DNA of 64,000 bases from DATBGO01 sp963840095 (GTDB lineage Bacteria > Actinomycetota > Actinomycetes > Streptosporangiales > Streptosporangiaceae). The notes under the pieces were generated by a model. It saw nothing but the letters and a program-made list of their open reading frames with translations. It was not told the origin of the DNA and ran no database searches. The position numbers and the translations under genes were made by a program. Shown here one piece after another: positions 17,431-27,114 of the stretch (position 1 is its first letter; the number at the start of each line of letters is the position of its first letter). The stretch lies in contig CAWIXN010000005.1 in the NCBI GenBank assembly GCA_963840095.1, positions 558,001 to 622,000 of the forward strand, written 5' to 3'.

Positions 17431-18669
17431 GTGAGCACCGCAAACGATCCGTGGGGCAGGGTAGACGACGACGGCACTGTCTATGTGCGCACCGGCGAGG
17501 GCGAGCGCGCAGTCGGGTCGTGGCAGGCCGGGAGCGCTGCCGAGGCGCTCGAGTTCTTCAAGCGCAAGTTCGACTCGCTGGCGACCGAGATCAGCCTGCT
17601 TGAGCAGCGCATCGCCACCACCGACCTGTCCCCAGCCCACGCCAGGGCCACCATCGCCCGGCTGCTCACCGCGGTGGCCGACGCCAAGGCGATCGGCGAC
17701 CTCGACGGGCTGCGCGGCAGGCTGGAGGCGATGACGGCGCTAGTGGACCACCGGCGCGAGGAGCACAAGGTGGCCCGCGAGCAGGCCCGCGTCCAGGCTC
17801 ATGAAGTCAAGGAGCGGATCGTCGCCGAAGCGGAGCGGATCGCGGTCGAGGCGACCCACTGGAAGATCAGCGGCGAGCGGATGCGCCAACTGCTCGAGGA
17901 GTGGAAGACCGCGCCCCGCGGAGACCGAGCGACCGAGACGGCCCTGTGGAAGCGCCTGTCGGCCGCGCGCAACGCGTTCACCAAGCGCCGCAAGGCATAT
18001 TTCGCCGGCCTCGAGGATGAGCGCGAGACCGCCCGGGCCCGTAAGGAGAAGCTGGTCACCGAGGCCGAGGCGCTGGCCTCGTCGACCGACTGGGGGCCGA
18101 CGGCCACCGCCTACCGTGAGCTGATGCGCTCCTGGAAAGAGGCGGGCCGGGCTGAGCGCTCGGTCGAGGAAGCGCTCTGGACCAGGTTCAAGACCGCGCA
18201 GGACAGCTTCTTCCAGGCCCGCTCGCAGGTCTTCACGGCCAAGGACGCCGAGCTGCGCGAGCACGCCGCGGTGAAGACACGGCTGCTCGCCGAGGCGGAG
18301 AAGCTCCTGCCGGTAACCGACCCGCGGGCGGCGCGGACGGCGTTGCGCGGCATCCAGGAGCGCTGGGAGCACGCGGGCGGCGTGCCCCGCGACCAGTACG
18401 ACAAGCTTGAAGGCGGCCTGCGGAGGGTGGAGGAGGCAGTCCGCAAGGCCGAGGACACGCACTGGCGCCGCTCGAATCCTGAGGCCCTGTCGAGGGCGAA
18501 GGGGACGGTCGAGCAGATCAGGTCGGCCATCAGGCAGCTCGAGGGCCAGCTGGAGCGGGCACGCTCAGATGGAGACCGGAGTGCCCAGCAGCGCGCCGAG
18601 GAGGCCATCGCCGCCCGGCGCTCCTGGCTGGAGGAGGCCGAGCGCACGCTGGCCGAGCTCTCCCGCTGA
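17431..18669 (+). CDS. DUF349-domain protein
   Basis: A 412-residue, highly charged, predicted helical protein made of successive DUF349 repeats. The repeated pattern is an EAL-x-W-x-RF-like signature, for example ATETALWKRLSAARNAF and SVEEALWTRFKTAQDSF. The N-terminus reads NDPWGRVDDDGTVYVRTGEG, typical of the actinobacterial version. The GTG start follows a clear GCAGGAGG site. No function is established. It usually lies beside relA, as here, where the two genes converge. Confidence 0.9.
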   Translation: MSTANDPWGRVDDDGTVYVRTGEGERAVGSWQAGSAAEALEFFKRKFDSLATEISLLEQRIATTDLSPAHARATIARLLTAVADAKAIGDLDGLRGRLEAMTALVDHRREEHKVAREQARVQAHEVKERIVAEAERIAVEATHWKISGERMRQLLEEWKTAPRGDRATETALWKRLSAARNAFTKRRKAYFAGLEDERETARARKEKLVTEAEALASSTDWGPTATAYRELMRSWKEAGRAERSVEEALWTRFKTAQDSFFQARSQVFTAKDAELREHAAVKTRLLAEAEKLLPVTDPRAARTALRGIQERWEHAGGVPRDQYDKLEGGLRRVEEAVRKAEDTHWRRSNPEALSRAKGTVEQIRSAIRQLEGQLERARSDGDRSAQQRAEEAIAARRSWLEEAERTLAELSR

Positions 18670-18792
18670 CGCCCGCCCGGCCCTCCGTTCGGCGGGTCAC
18701 CGATACGAGGCCGTATCCAGCTTCCCCTTGCTCCTCTTGCACCACTCTGGCCCCAGGTGTCGCTATCCGGGCCAGATAGCTCCGGGCTGCCC

Positions 18793-18849
18793 CCTGATGG
18801 ATTCCCGGATTCGTCAGGAAATTCCTGATGAATTCCTGGATTCATCAGG
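18793..18849. terminator. Two tandem imperfect palindromes between convergent genes
   Basis: Two 26-bp units, each opening with CCTGATG and closing with GTCAGG or CATCAGG, lie five bases apart in the gap between the DUF349 gene and relA. Each can form a hairpin in transcripts from either side, so a bidirectional terminator is the simplest reading. Repeats of GAGAGCTAGCCCGGGA follow up to about 18922. Confidence 0.5.
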
Positions 18850-18922
18850 CCGAGGAGAGCTAGCCCGGGAGCCGGCAGAGCCAGCCGGGGAGAGCTACCC
18901 GGGAAGAGCTAGCCCGGGAGAG

Positions 18923-21508
18923 CTAGTTGGTGATGCGGTAGACGTCGTAGACGCCGTCGATGGCCCGGACCGCGCGCAGCACGTGGCCGAGGTGCTTGGG
19001 ATCACCCATCTCGAAGGTGAACCTGCTGACCGCCACCCGGTCCCTGGTCGTGGTCACCGACGCCGACAGGATGTTGACGTGCTGGTCGGACAGGGCCCGG
19101 GTGACGTCGGAGAGCAGCCCGGTGCGATCGAGCGCCTCGGTCTGGATCGCCACCAGGAACAGTGAGCCTTCCCGCGGCGACCAGTGCACGGAGACCAGCC
19201 GCTCGGGCTGGGAATCGAGCAGGTGACGGAGGTTGATGCAGTCGGCCCGGTGCACCGAGACGCCGTTGCCGCGGGTCACGAAGCCGGTGATGTCGTCGCC
19301 CGGTACCGGGGTGCAGCACTTGGACAGCCGCGCCCACACATCGGCCGAGCCCTCGACCACCACGCCGGAGTCTCCGACCGGCCGGGGCTTCGGCGCCCGG
19401 GTCAGCAGCGTGGTCTCGGCCAGGTCCTCCTGCGCGCCGGCGATCCCGCCTGCCGACCTGACCAGCTTGGCCACCACCGACTGCGCGCTCACGTGCCCCT
19501 CGCCGATCGCGGCGTAGAGGGAGGACAGGTCCGCGTAGCGCAGTTCGTGGGCGACGGCCAGCAGTGCGTCGGCGGTGGCCAGCCGCTGCAGCGGCAGTCC
19601 CTGCTTGCGCATGGTCCTGGCGATGGCGGCCTTGCCGGTCTCGGTCGCCGCTTCCCTGCGCTCCTTGGAGAACCAGTGCCTGATCTTGTTGCGCGCCCGG
19701 GCGCTCTTGACGAAGCCGAGCCAGTCCCGGCTGGGCGCCGCGTCCGCTGCCTTGGAGGTGAAGATCTCCACGGTGTCGCCGTTGTTCAGCGCGGATTCCA
19801 GCGCGACCAGGCGCCCGTTGACGCGGGCTCCGATGGTGCGGTGGCCCACCTCGGTGTGGATCGCATAGGCGAAGTCGACCGGCGTGGCACCCTGCGGCAG
19901 GGCGATGACCTCGCCGCGCGGGGTGAAGACGTAGACCTCGCCCGCTCCCAGGTCGAACCGGAGCGATTCGAGGAACTCGGCCGGGTCGGTGGTCTCGCGC
20001 TGCCAGTCGACCAGCTGCCGCAGCCAGGCCAGGTCGGCGGCGCTCCGGCCGCCGGTGGCGGTCTCCTCCTTGTACTTCCAGTGCGCCGCCACGCCGTACT
20101 CGGCCCGCCGGTGCATGCCCCAGGTCCTGATCTGCAGCTCCACGGGCTTGCCCTCCGGGCCGATGACCGTGGTGTGCAGGGACTGGTACATGTTGAACTT
20201 CGGCATCGCGATGTAGTCCTTGAACCGCCCGGGCACCGGGTTCCACCGGGCGTGGACGGTGCCGAGCGCCGCGTAGCAGTCGCGGACCGAATCGACGAGC
20301 ACCCGGATGCCTACCAGGTCGTAGATGTCATCGAACCCGACATTCCGGGCGATCATCTTCTGGTAGACGGAGTAGTAGTGCTTCGGCCGTCCGGTGACCC
20401 TCGCCTTGATCTTCGCCTCGCGCAGGTCGGCGGACACGTCCTCGATCACGTCCTGCAGGAACACGTCGCGCCGGGGCGCGCGTTCCGACACCAGCCGGGC
20501 GATCTCGTCGTAGCGCTTCGGGAACAGGGTCGCGAAGGCCAGGTCCTCAAGCTCCCACTTGACCGTGTTCATCCCCAGCCGGTGCGCCAGCGGCGCGAAG
20601 ATCTCCAGGACCTCGCGTGACTTCTGCTCCTGCTTGGCCCGCGGCAGGTAGCGGAGCGTGCGCATGTTGTGCAGCCGGTCGGCGAGCTTGATGACCAGGA
20701 CCCTGATGTCGCGCGACATGGCGACGACCATCTTGCGGACCGTCTCGGCCTGAGCGGCGTCGCCGTACTTGACCTTGTCGAGCTTGGTCACCCCGTCGAC
20801 CAGCGCGGCGATGTCGTCGCCGAAGTCACGCCGTAGCTCGTCCAGGGTGTAGGCAGTGTCCTCGATCGTGTCATGCAGCAACGCGGCGCACAGCGTCTCG
20901 TGGTTCATGCCCAGCTCGGCCAGGATCGTGGCCACGGCCAGCGGATGGGTGATGTAGGGATCCCCGCTCTTGCGCACCTGCCCCGCGTGCAGCTGCGCGG
21001 CGACGTCGTAGGCCCGCTCGATCAGCCGGACGTCAGCCTTGGGGTGCGTCGCGCGTACGGTCTTGATCAGCGGCTCGAGCACCGGATTGGCACCGCCGCC
21101 GCGCGGTGCCCCGAGCCTGGCCAGCCTGCGCCGGACCGCGGCGGCCCCGGCCGGGGCCGCAGGCGGGTCGGCCATCGCGGTAGCCGACGCCGCGGCGGAC
21201 GGCTGGCCAGCGTCGGCGGGCGGCTGGCCAGCGTCGGCGGACGGCTGGCCAGCGTCGGCGGACGGCTGGCCAGCGTCGGCCGGCGCCGGGCTGGCCACTG
21301 GCTCGGCGGAGGATGCGCCGATCGGAGCCTCGCCTGCCGAGAACGGACCGGCCTCGGCCCGGTCCGCAGTGACGGGGCGCGCGCCATTGGCCGGAGCCAC
21401 CCCGCCCACCGCCACCGGCGCTTCCGCAGCCTCATGCTCGGAGTTGCCCGCGGCGGACTGGGTGACACCAGCTCCGGCCATGCCGGCCGTCGCTACGTCA
21501 CCGGCCAC
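18923..21508 (-). CDS. relA: Bifunctional (p)ppGpp synthetase/hydrolase
   Basis: RelA/SpoT homologue of 861 residues that makes and degrades the stringent-response alarmone. After a low-complexity N-terminus (about 1-130, including ADAGQPSA repeats) comes the HD hydrolase domain (AALLHDTIEDT). The synthetase domain follows (PKFNMYQSLHTTVIGPEGKP, WKYKEE), then TGS (VYVFTPRGEVIALPQGAT) and a C-terminal ACT domain. The intact HD motif argues for hydrolase activity. The GTG start at 21508 follows GAGGAG. It is the last gene of a run starting with secD. Confidence 0.96.
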   Translation of the reverse strand: MAGDVATAGMAGAGVTQSAAGNSEHEAAEAPVAVGGVAPANGARPVTADRAEAGPFSAGEAPIGASSAEPVASPAPADAGQPSADAGQPSADAGQPPADAGQPSAAASATAMADPPAAPAGAAAVRRRLARLGAPRGGGANPVLEPLIKTVRATHPKADVRLIERAYDVAAQLHAGQVRKSGDPYITHPLAVATILAELGMNHETLCAALLHDTIEDTAYTLDELRRDFGDDIAALVDGVTKLDKVKYGDAAQAETVRKMVVAMSRDIRVLVIKLADRLHNMRTLRYLPRAKQEQKSREVLEIFAPLAHRLGMNTVKWELEDLAFATLFPKRYDEIARLVSERAPRRDVFLQDVIEDVSADLREAKIKARVTGRPKHYYSVYQKMIARNVGFDDIYDLVGIRVLVDSVRDCYAALGTVHARWNPVPGRFKDYIAMPKFNMYQSLHTTVIGPEGKPVELQIRTWGMHRRAEYGVAAHWKYKEETATGGRSAADLAWLRQLVDWQRETTDPAEFLESLRFDLGAGEVYVFTPRGEVIALPQGATPVDFAYAIHTEVGHRTIGARVNGRLVALESALNNGDTVEIFTSKAADAAPSRDWLGFVKSARARNKIRHWFSKERREAATETGKAAIARTMRKQGLPLQRLATADALLAVAHELRYADLSSLYAAIGEGHVSAQSVVAKLVRSAGGIAGAQEDLAETTLLTRAPKPRPVGDSGVVVEGSADVWARLSKCCTPVPGDDITGFVTRGNGVSVHRADCINLRHLLDSQPERLVSVHWSPREGSLFLVAIQTEALDRTGLLSDVTRALSDQHVNILSASVTTTRDRVAVSRFTFEMGDPKHLGHVLRAVRAIDGVYDVYRITN
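21195..21290 (-). repeat. 21-bp tandem repeat encoding the relA N-terminal repeats
   Basis: About four 21-bp units of the GACGGCTGGCCAGCGTCGGC type encode seven-residue (S/P)ADAGQP repeats. The copies are almost identical. Confidence 0.75.
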
Positions 21509-21601
21509 ATACGCTCCTCAGGTCCGCTCGCTCCTCAGGTCCGCTAGGCATTCAGTCTATCGAGGGACGCTAACTGACGTGCCGTGCTCGGGCCGAGCAG
21601 G

Positions 21602-22150
21602 TCAGACGGCCAGCAGCGATCGGACGTCCAGGCCGGTCAGGCTGGCCCGGCCGCCCAGGAAGGAAAGCTCGATCAACACGGTGACCGCCGCGATCTGCGC
21701 GCCACTGCGCCGCACCAGCTCGGCGGTGGCCGCCGCGGTGCCCCCGGTGGCGAGGACGTCGTCTACGATCAGCACCCGCTCGCCCGGCCGGAACGCGTCG
21801 GTGTGCACCTCAATCGTCGCGGTCCCGTATTCCAGCTGGTAGGACTGCACATGGGTGGGCCCGGGGAGCTTGCCCTGCTTGCGCACGGGCACGAACCCGG
21901 CGCTGAGCCTGCAGGCGACCGGGGCAGCCAGGATGAAGCCGCGTGCCTCGATGCCCGCCACCTTGTCGATCCGGCCGTGACCGGCCGCGAGCGCTTCCAC
22001 CACCGCGCCGAACGCATCGGCGTCCGCCAGCAGCGGCGTGATGTCCTTGAACACCACGCCCTGCTCCGGGTAGTCCGGGACATCCCTGATCGTCGCGCCG
22101 ATCAGACCGGCGAGGTCAGGATCGGCTGAGGCCTGCAGGCCGCCCGACAC
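21602..22150 (-). CDS. apt: Adenine phosphoribosyltransferase
   Basis: Purine-salvage enzyme converting adenine and PRPP to AMP. The 182-residue product has the APT N-terminal pattern IRDVPDYPEQGVVFKDITPL. It also has the adenine-site region VAGIEARGFILAAPVACRL and the PRPP loop VLIVDDVLATGGTA. The GTG at 22150, seven bases past the secF stop, is used; the longer open frame would overlap secF. The order secD-secF-apt-relA is the common actinobacterial one. Confidence 0.95.
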   Translation of the reverse strand: MSGGLQASADPDLAGLIGATIRDVPDYPEQGVVFKDITPLLADADAFGAVVEALAAGHGRIDKVAGIEARGFILAAPVACRLSAGFVPVRKQGKLPGPTHVQSYQLEYGTATIEVHTDAFRPGERVLIVDDVLATGGTAAATAELVRRSGAQIAAVTVLIELSFLGGRASLTGLDVRSLLAV

Positions 22151-22157
22151 CAGCGGC

Positions 22158-23423
22158 CTACCGGCGCTTCTTCTTGCCCGCCGGGCGCCGTTTGGCCGCG
22201 CTGCTACGCCGGGGCTGCTGTCGCGGCCCCGGCCGCGCCGCCGAGCCGTTGCGCGGCGCCGCGGCGGCCGCCCGCGCCGCCGGGACGCGTTCATCAGGTC
22301 CCTGATCGGCGAACGCGCCGGCCTCCGCGGCCGCCTCGTCGGTGGCGCCCTCATCGAGATCGGTGGCGGCGCTGGCCTCCGCAGCGGTGGCGGCCGGCCC
22401 GGCCGCGGCCGCCTTGGCCCTGGCGCGCTGCGCCGCCCGGCCGCCCGACGCGCGCAGTGCGACCCGCTTGGCCAGCGCCTTGTACTGCGGCTCGCGCTCC
22501 TTTAGCTGGGCAAGCACCGGCGTGGCGATGCAGATCGAGGAGTAGGTCCCCGAGAGCATGCCGACAAACAGCACCAGCGCCAGGTCCTCAAGCTCGCCGG
22601 GCCCGAGCAGGGTGATGCCGGTCACCAGGATCGCCGCGACCGGCAGCAGCGCGATCAGCGAGGTGTTGATCGACCTGACCAGGGTCTGGTTCAAGGCCAG
22701 GTTGGCCGCCTGGCTGTAGGTGCTCCGGCTGGTGCCGAGCAGGCCGGCGGTATTCTCCCTGACCTTGTCGAAGACGACCACCGTGTCGTACAGCGAGTAA
22801 CCGAGGATGGTCAGCAAGCCGATCACCGTAGCCGGGCTGACCTGGAAGCCAGCCAGTGCGTAGACACCCACCGTGATAACGATGTCGTGCGCCAGTGCCA
22901 CCAGGGCGGCGGTGGCCATCTTCCACTCAAACGCGATCGACAGGTAGATCACGATCACGACCAGGAACGCGATCAGCGCTTCCAGGGCCTTCTGCGAGAT
23001 CTGGCTCCCCCAGGTCGGCCCGATGAACGTGGTGCTGACCCCCTGGACCCCGCCGACCGGGTGCAGCGTGGCCGCGAGCGCGTCCTGGACCTTGCTCTGC
23101 TCGTTGAACGTCAGCTTGGCGGTCTGCACCTGCCAGCTGGCGTGGCTGCCGAGCCCGACCGTCTGGACGGTGACGTCGGCCCCGCCGCCCGCGCCGGCCA
23201 CGACCGAGCGGATCTGGGCCTGGCTGGCGGCGGGCGCCTTGAACTCGAAGAGCGAGCCGCCCTTGAAGTCCACGCTCTCGTTGAGCCCGCGGCCGAACAG
23301 CGCGGCGATGGCGATTACCAGGATCAGGCCGGAGATCGTGTACCACAGCCGCCGCCTGCCGACGAAGTCGAAGGAGACCTCGCCCCGGTACAGCCGGCCG
23401 GCAATGTTGCCGATCCAGGACAT
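22158..23423 (-). CDS. secF: Protein translocase subunit SecF
   Basis: Inner-membrane SecDF subunit that uses the proton gradient to assist Sec export. The product of 421 residues starts MSWIGNIAGRLYRGEVSFDF, with the first transmembrane helix shortly after. It has the conserved ESVDFKGGSLFEF and a C-terminal RND-type membrane bundle containing GYSLYDTVVVFDKVRENTAG. A long Ala/Gly/Arg-rich cytoplasmic tail ends in basic residues. The ATG overlaps the secD stop (TGATG). Confidence 0.96.
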   Translation of the reverse strand: MSWIGNIAGRLYRGEVSFDFVGRRRLWYTISGLILVIAIAALFGRGLNESVDFKGGSLFEFKAPAASQAQIRSVVAGAGGGADVTVQTVGLGSHASWQVQTAKLTFNEQSKVQDALAATLHPVGGVQGVSTTFIGPTWGSQISQKALEALIAFLVVIVIYLSIAFEWKMATAALVALAHDIVITVGVYALAGFQVSPATVIGLLTILGYSLYDTVVVFDKVRENTAGLLGTSRSTYSQAANLALNQTLVRSINTSLIALLPVAAILVTGITLLGPGELEDLALVLFVGMLSGTYSSICIATPVLAQLKEREPQYKALAKRVALRASGGRAAQRARAKAAAAGPAATAAEASAATDLDEGATDEAAAEAGAFADQGPDERVPAARAAAAAPRNGSAARPGPRQQPRRSSAAKRRPAGKKKRR

Positions 23424-25234
23424 CACGCCTCCTTCGGGGTGGTCCGGGACGGGCTGGCTCCCGTGGTGCTGGCCCCCGCGGTGCTGGCCCCCGTGGTGCT
23501 GGCCCCGCCGGTGACCGGCCTGGCCGGCCGCCTGCTGCCGCGCCACGGCGATCTGGCCCCGAGCCGGGCCGGATCAAGGCCGGACAGCGGGTGCCCCTGG
23601 CCATAGAACTTAGTCCTGGCCAGGATCGTCACCATCGGCTTGGTGAACAGGAAGACGACCACGATGTCGATCACCGTGGTGAGGCCGAGGGTGAAGGCGA
23701 AGCCCTTGACGTCGCCGATCGAGAAGTAGTACAGCAGCGCGGCGGCCAGGAACGAGACCGTGTCGGAGACCAGGATGGTCCGCCTGGCCCGCTTCCAGCC
23801 GCGCTCCACCGCGGGGCGCAGCGTTCTGCCCTCTCGTACCTCGTCCCTGAGCCGCTCGAAGAAGACCACGAAGGAGTCGGCGGTGATCCCGATCGCGACG
23901 ATCAGGCCGGCCACGCCGGCCAGGTTGAGCGTGAAATTCTCGTACTTGCTGAGCAGGATCACCGACATCAGGGCCAGCAGACCCGCGATGGCCAGGCTGG
24001 ACACCGACACCAGGCCAAGGCCGCGGTAGTAGAGGAACGAGTAGGCGACCACCAGCAGCAGGCCGATCGCGCCGGCCACCAGGCCGGCGTGCAGCTGCGC
24101 CGAGCCAAGCTGAGCGGAGATCGACTCGGTGGACTCGTTCTGGAAGCTCAGCGGGAGGTGCCCGTAGGTCAGCACGTTGGCCAGGTAGTCGGCCTGGTTC
24201 TCGGTGAACGAGCCGGTGATCTCGCCCTGGCCGGTGGTAATCGGCGCGATGATGTCGGGAACCGACACCGGCACGCCATCGAGCACGATCGCGAACTGAT
24301 CCAGTACGGAGGTGGGCTGCTGGCTGCTCGCGTTGTAGTACTGGCTGTACATCGACGAGCTCAGCGTGCCGAAGTTCTTGGCGCCCTGCCCGTTGAAGTC
24401 GAGGTTGACCTGCCACTGGCCGTTGGTCGAGTTGAGCGCGGCGGCAGCCGAGTGCAGCATCTCGCCGGTCACCGGGGCCTTGTCGAGCACGTACTTGTCG
24501 CCCTGGTAGCACGTCACGATCTGGGAGTTCACGTCGTCCCAGGCCTGCGAGTTCACGCCGTAGATTTCCTGCTGCCACTTCGGGTTGGCGCAGTTCAGCT
24601 TGTTGAACAGGGTCTTGACGGCCGGGCTGACCAGGCTGGCGTTGCCCTGACCGTCGGCGACCGTGGACAGCTTGGCGGCCGAGGATGACGAGGGCGTGCT
24701 GGTCGGCGATGGGCTCGGCGACGCGGCGGCCTTGGCCGACGACTTCGCGGTACTCTTGGACGGCTTGGCCGACGCTGACGGGGTCGGGGTGGCCGACGGG
24801 CTGGTCGTCGAGGTGGTCTCGTTCGGCGCCACCAGCAGGACCTGGCGGAACCGCAGCAGGGCGGTCCGGCCGACCAGGTTCTCCACCTGCTGGGCACCCT
24901 TGCCCGGCACGGCCACCGTGATGATGTTCGCGCCCTGCTGGTTCACCTCGGCGCCGGTGAAGCCCGCCCCGTTGACCCGGTCCTCCATGATCGACCTGGC
25001 CTCGTTCATCGCCGTCTGGCTGGGCGGCTTGCTGGTACCGGGGGTGATCGCCTTCAGCGTGACAGTGGTGCCGCTGGACAGGTCGAGGCCCAGGCCGATC
25101 TTGAAATTCTTGTGCCAGCTACCTGGGTGGGCCAGGTCGCTGCCCAGGATCCCGGCCAGCATGATGATGATGATCGCGGCGAGCGCCGCGATCGGGCGCC
25201 AGGGATGCGACAACTTGGCGCTAGGGGGAGCCAC
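23423..25234 (-). CDS. secD: Protein translocase subunit SecD
   Basis: SecDF partner of 603 residues. It has an N-terminal transmembrane helix (PIAALAAIIIIMLAGILGS), the conserved start of the periplasmic domain (KIGLGLDLSSGTTVTLKA) and a Ser/Thr/Pro/Lys-rich insert in the P1 head. The C-terminal membrane bundle holds GITADSFVVFFERLRDEVRE, the SecD proton-channel region. The C-terminus has TTGAS repeats. It runs directly into secF and is 31 bp after yajC. Confidence 0.96.
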   Translation of the reverse strand: MAPPSAKLSHPWRPIAALAAIIIIMLAGILGSDLAHPGSWHKNFKIGLGLDLSSGTTVTLKAITPGTSKPPSQTAMNEARSIMEDRVNGAGFTGAEVNQQGANIITVAVPGKGAQQVENLVGRTALLRFRQVLLVAPNETTSTTSPSATPTPSASAKPSKSTAKSSAKAAASPSPSPTSTPSSSSAAKLSTVADGQGNASLVSPAVKTLFNKLNCANPKWQQEIYGVNSQAWDDVNSQIVTCYQGDKYVLDKAPVTGEMLHSAAAALNSTNGQWQVNLDFNGQGAKNFGTLSSSMYSQYYNASSQQPTSVLDQFAIVLDGVPVSVPDIIAPITTGQGEITGSFTENQADYLANVLTYGHLPLSFQNESTESISAQLGSAQLHAGLVAGAIGLLLVVAYSFLYYRGLGLVSVSSLAIAGLLALMSVILLSKYENFTLNLAGVAGLIVAIGITADSFVVFFERLRDEVREGRTLRPAVERGWKRARRTILVSDTVSFLAAALLYYFSIGDVKGFAFTLGLTTVIDIVVVFLFTKPMVTILARTKFYGQGHPLSGLDPARLGARSPWRGSRRPARPVTGGASTTGASTAGASTTGASPSRTTPKEA

Positions 25235-25265
25235 TTCTCGCTGTCCTTAGAGTTGAGGGGCCGCG

Positions 25266-25709
25266 TTACACCTGCGGATTGCGGTCCTGTGGGTTCCAGT
25301 CGTCGGCGGGGCTCTCGCCGAAGGTGGTCTGCGACTGGCCGTTGCCGAAACTGCTCTCGGACTGGCCCTCGCCGAAGCTGGTCTGCGGCTGCCCGCCGTC
25401 GGCCGGGCTGTTGTCGCTCAGCACGTCCATGATGGCCCGCCGCAGCATCCGGATGTTGACGCCCGGCGCGACCTCGACCACGACGTCGGTGTCATCCACC
25501 GACGTGACAGTGCCGTAGATCCCGGCGGTGGTGCGGACGCGCTGACCGGGCACCACCTCCCGCTGCATCTGCATAGCCTGGCGCTGCTTGTTCCGCTGCG
25601 GCCTGATCATCACCATGTACAGGAGAACGAAGATCGCTGCGATGATCAGCAGGGGCAGCAGACTGGTGGTGGACGTCTTCGTGGTGGCCGCGAGAAACAT
25701 GTTCCCCAT
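25266..25709 (-). CDS. yajC: Sec translocon accessory protein YajC
   Basis: Small single-span protein of the SecDF-YajC complex, 147 residues. The transmembrane segment is LLPLLIIAAIFVLLYMVMI, followed by the family core RPQRNKQRQ and VVPGQRVRTTAGIYGTVTSV. The C-terminal tail is repetitive, with Gln/Ser/Phe/Gly units of the TSFGEGQSE type. The ATG at 25709 is used since homologues begin close to the membrane helix. Confidence 0.94.
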   Translation of the reverse strand: MGNMFLAATTKTSTTSLLPLLIIAAIFVLLYMVMIRPQRNKQRQAMQMQREVVPGQRVRTTAGIYGTVTSVDDTDVVVEVAPGVNIRMLRRAIMDVLSDNSPADGGQPQTSFGEGQSESSFGNGQSQTTFGESPADDWNPQDRNPQV

Positions 25710-25938
25710 CACGGGGCTTCCTTCCGTTGATTTTTGCCGCGCTGGCCCGGACCGGACCCGGCTGTGGGTCAGCCAGGCCGGCACCGCCGCCAGGCGGTGT
25801 CATTGACCAACTGCCGAAGTGTAGCGGCGCCTAAGCGACGCACCAACAGGCTACGGCGTCTGGCGAGTGATCGTGACCAGCCTGCGACCGCCCGTTAGCT
25901 ATCTGCGGCCAGGAGCATTCCCGACATTACCGTGCTCA

Positions 25939-27114
25939 TCAGCTGAAAAGGGTGTCGGTGCTCGGCTGCGGCCCGGGGCCGGACGGCTGCGGGACCGGCA
26001 GGCCAAGCTGAGTCCAGGCGGCCGGGGTCGCCACCCGCCCCCGCAGCGTCCGGGCGATCAGGCCGGCCCGGACCAGGAACGGCTCGACCACGACCTCGAC
26101 CGTTTCCGCCTCTTCCCCGACCGCGACCGCCAGGGTCGACAGGCCGACCGGCCCCCCGCCGAACCTGCGGACCAGCGCGGAAAGGACCGCGCGGTCCAGC
26201 CGGTCCAGGCCACCCGCATCGACCTCGTACACCTCGAGCGCCTCGCGAGCGACGGCTCTGGTCACGATCCCGTCGGCGCGGACCTCCGCGAAGTCGCGGA
26301 CCCGGCGCAGCAGCCGGTTGGCGATCCGGGGGGTGCCGCGGGACCGGCAGGCGATCTCTGCGGCGCCGTCATCGCGCAGCGCCACCCGGAGCAGGCCAGC
26401 GGACCTGCGCACGATGATCTCGAGTTCGGCCGGCTCGTAGAAGTCGAGGTGTGCGGTGAAGCCGAACCTGTCCCGCAGCGGGGCGGGCAGCAGGCCCGCT
26501 CGCGTGGTCGCCCCGACCAGGGTGAACGGCGCGATGTCCAGCGGGATCGCCGTCGCGCCCGGCCCCTTGCCGATCACGACGTCCACCCGGAAGTCCTCCA
26601 TGGCCAGGTAGAGCATTTCCTCGGCCGGCCTGGCTACGCGGTGGATCTCGTCGATGAACACGACGTCGCCCTCGTTCAACGTGGACAGCACGGCCGCGAG
26701 GTCTCCGGCCCGCTCGATCGCGGGCCCGCTGGTGATCCGGAGCGGCGCGCCGAGCTCGGCGGCGATGATCATGGCGATAGTGGTCTTGCCGAGGCCGGGC
26801 GGCCCGGAAAGCAGCACATGGTCGGGCGGCGTGCCGCGGCCCAGGGCTCCCTGCAGGACCAGTGATAGCTGCTCGCGGACCCGCGCCTGGCCGACCAGCT
26901 CGCCAAGGCGTTTGGGCCGGAGCGCCCCCTCGATCTGCCGCTCGTCGGCTTCAGCCACCAGCGAGACCAGCCGGTCGTCGGCTCCCCCGCTGCCGCCGGA
27001 ACCCGCGCTGCCGCCGGAAGCCACGCTGGCGCCGGAAGGCACGCTGGCGCCGGAAGGCACGCTTCCCCCGGCCGCGGCGCGGGCGGAGTGCGGGGACTGG
27101 CCGACGCCAGTCAT
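25939..27114 (-). CDS. ruvB: Holliday junction branch-migration ATPase RuvB
   Basis: Hexameric motor of the RuvABC resolvasome, 391 residues. The core has Walker A GPPGLGKTT, Walker B VVFIDEIHRV and GATTRAGLLPAPLRDRFG. The C-terminal winged helix contains GGGPVGLSTLAVAVGEEAET. A Ser/Gly-rich N-terminal extension of about 45 residues precedes LRPKRLGELVGQ. The start overlaps the ruvA stop (ATGA). Confidence 0.97.
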   Translation of the reverse strand: MTGVGQSPHSARAAAGGSVPSGASVPSGASVASGGSAGSGGSGGADDRLVSLVAEADERQIEGALRPKRLGELVGQARVREQLSLVLQGALGRGTPPDHVLLSGPPGLGKTTIAMIIAAELGAPLRITSGPAIERAGDLAAVLSTLNEGDVVFIDEIHRVARPAEEMLYLAMEDFRVDVVIGKGPGATAIPLDIAPFTLVGATTRAGLLPAPLRDRFGFTAHLDFYEPAELEIIVRRSAGLLRVALRDDGAAEIACRSRGTPRIANRLLRRVRDFAEVRADGIVTRAVAREALEVYEVDAGGLDRLDRAVLSALVRRFGGGPVGLSTLAVAVGEEAETVEVVVEPFLVRAGLIARTLRGRVATPAAWTQLGLPVPQPSGPGPQPSTDTLFS

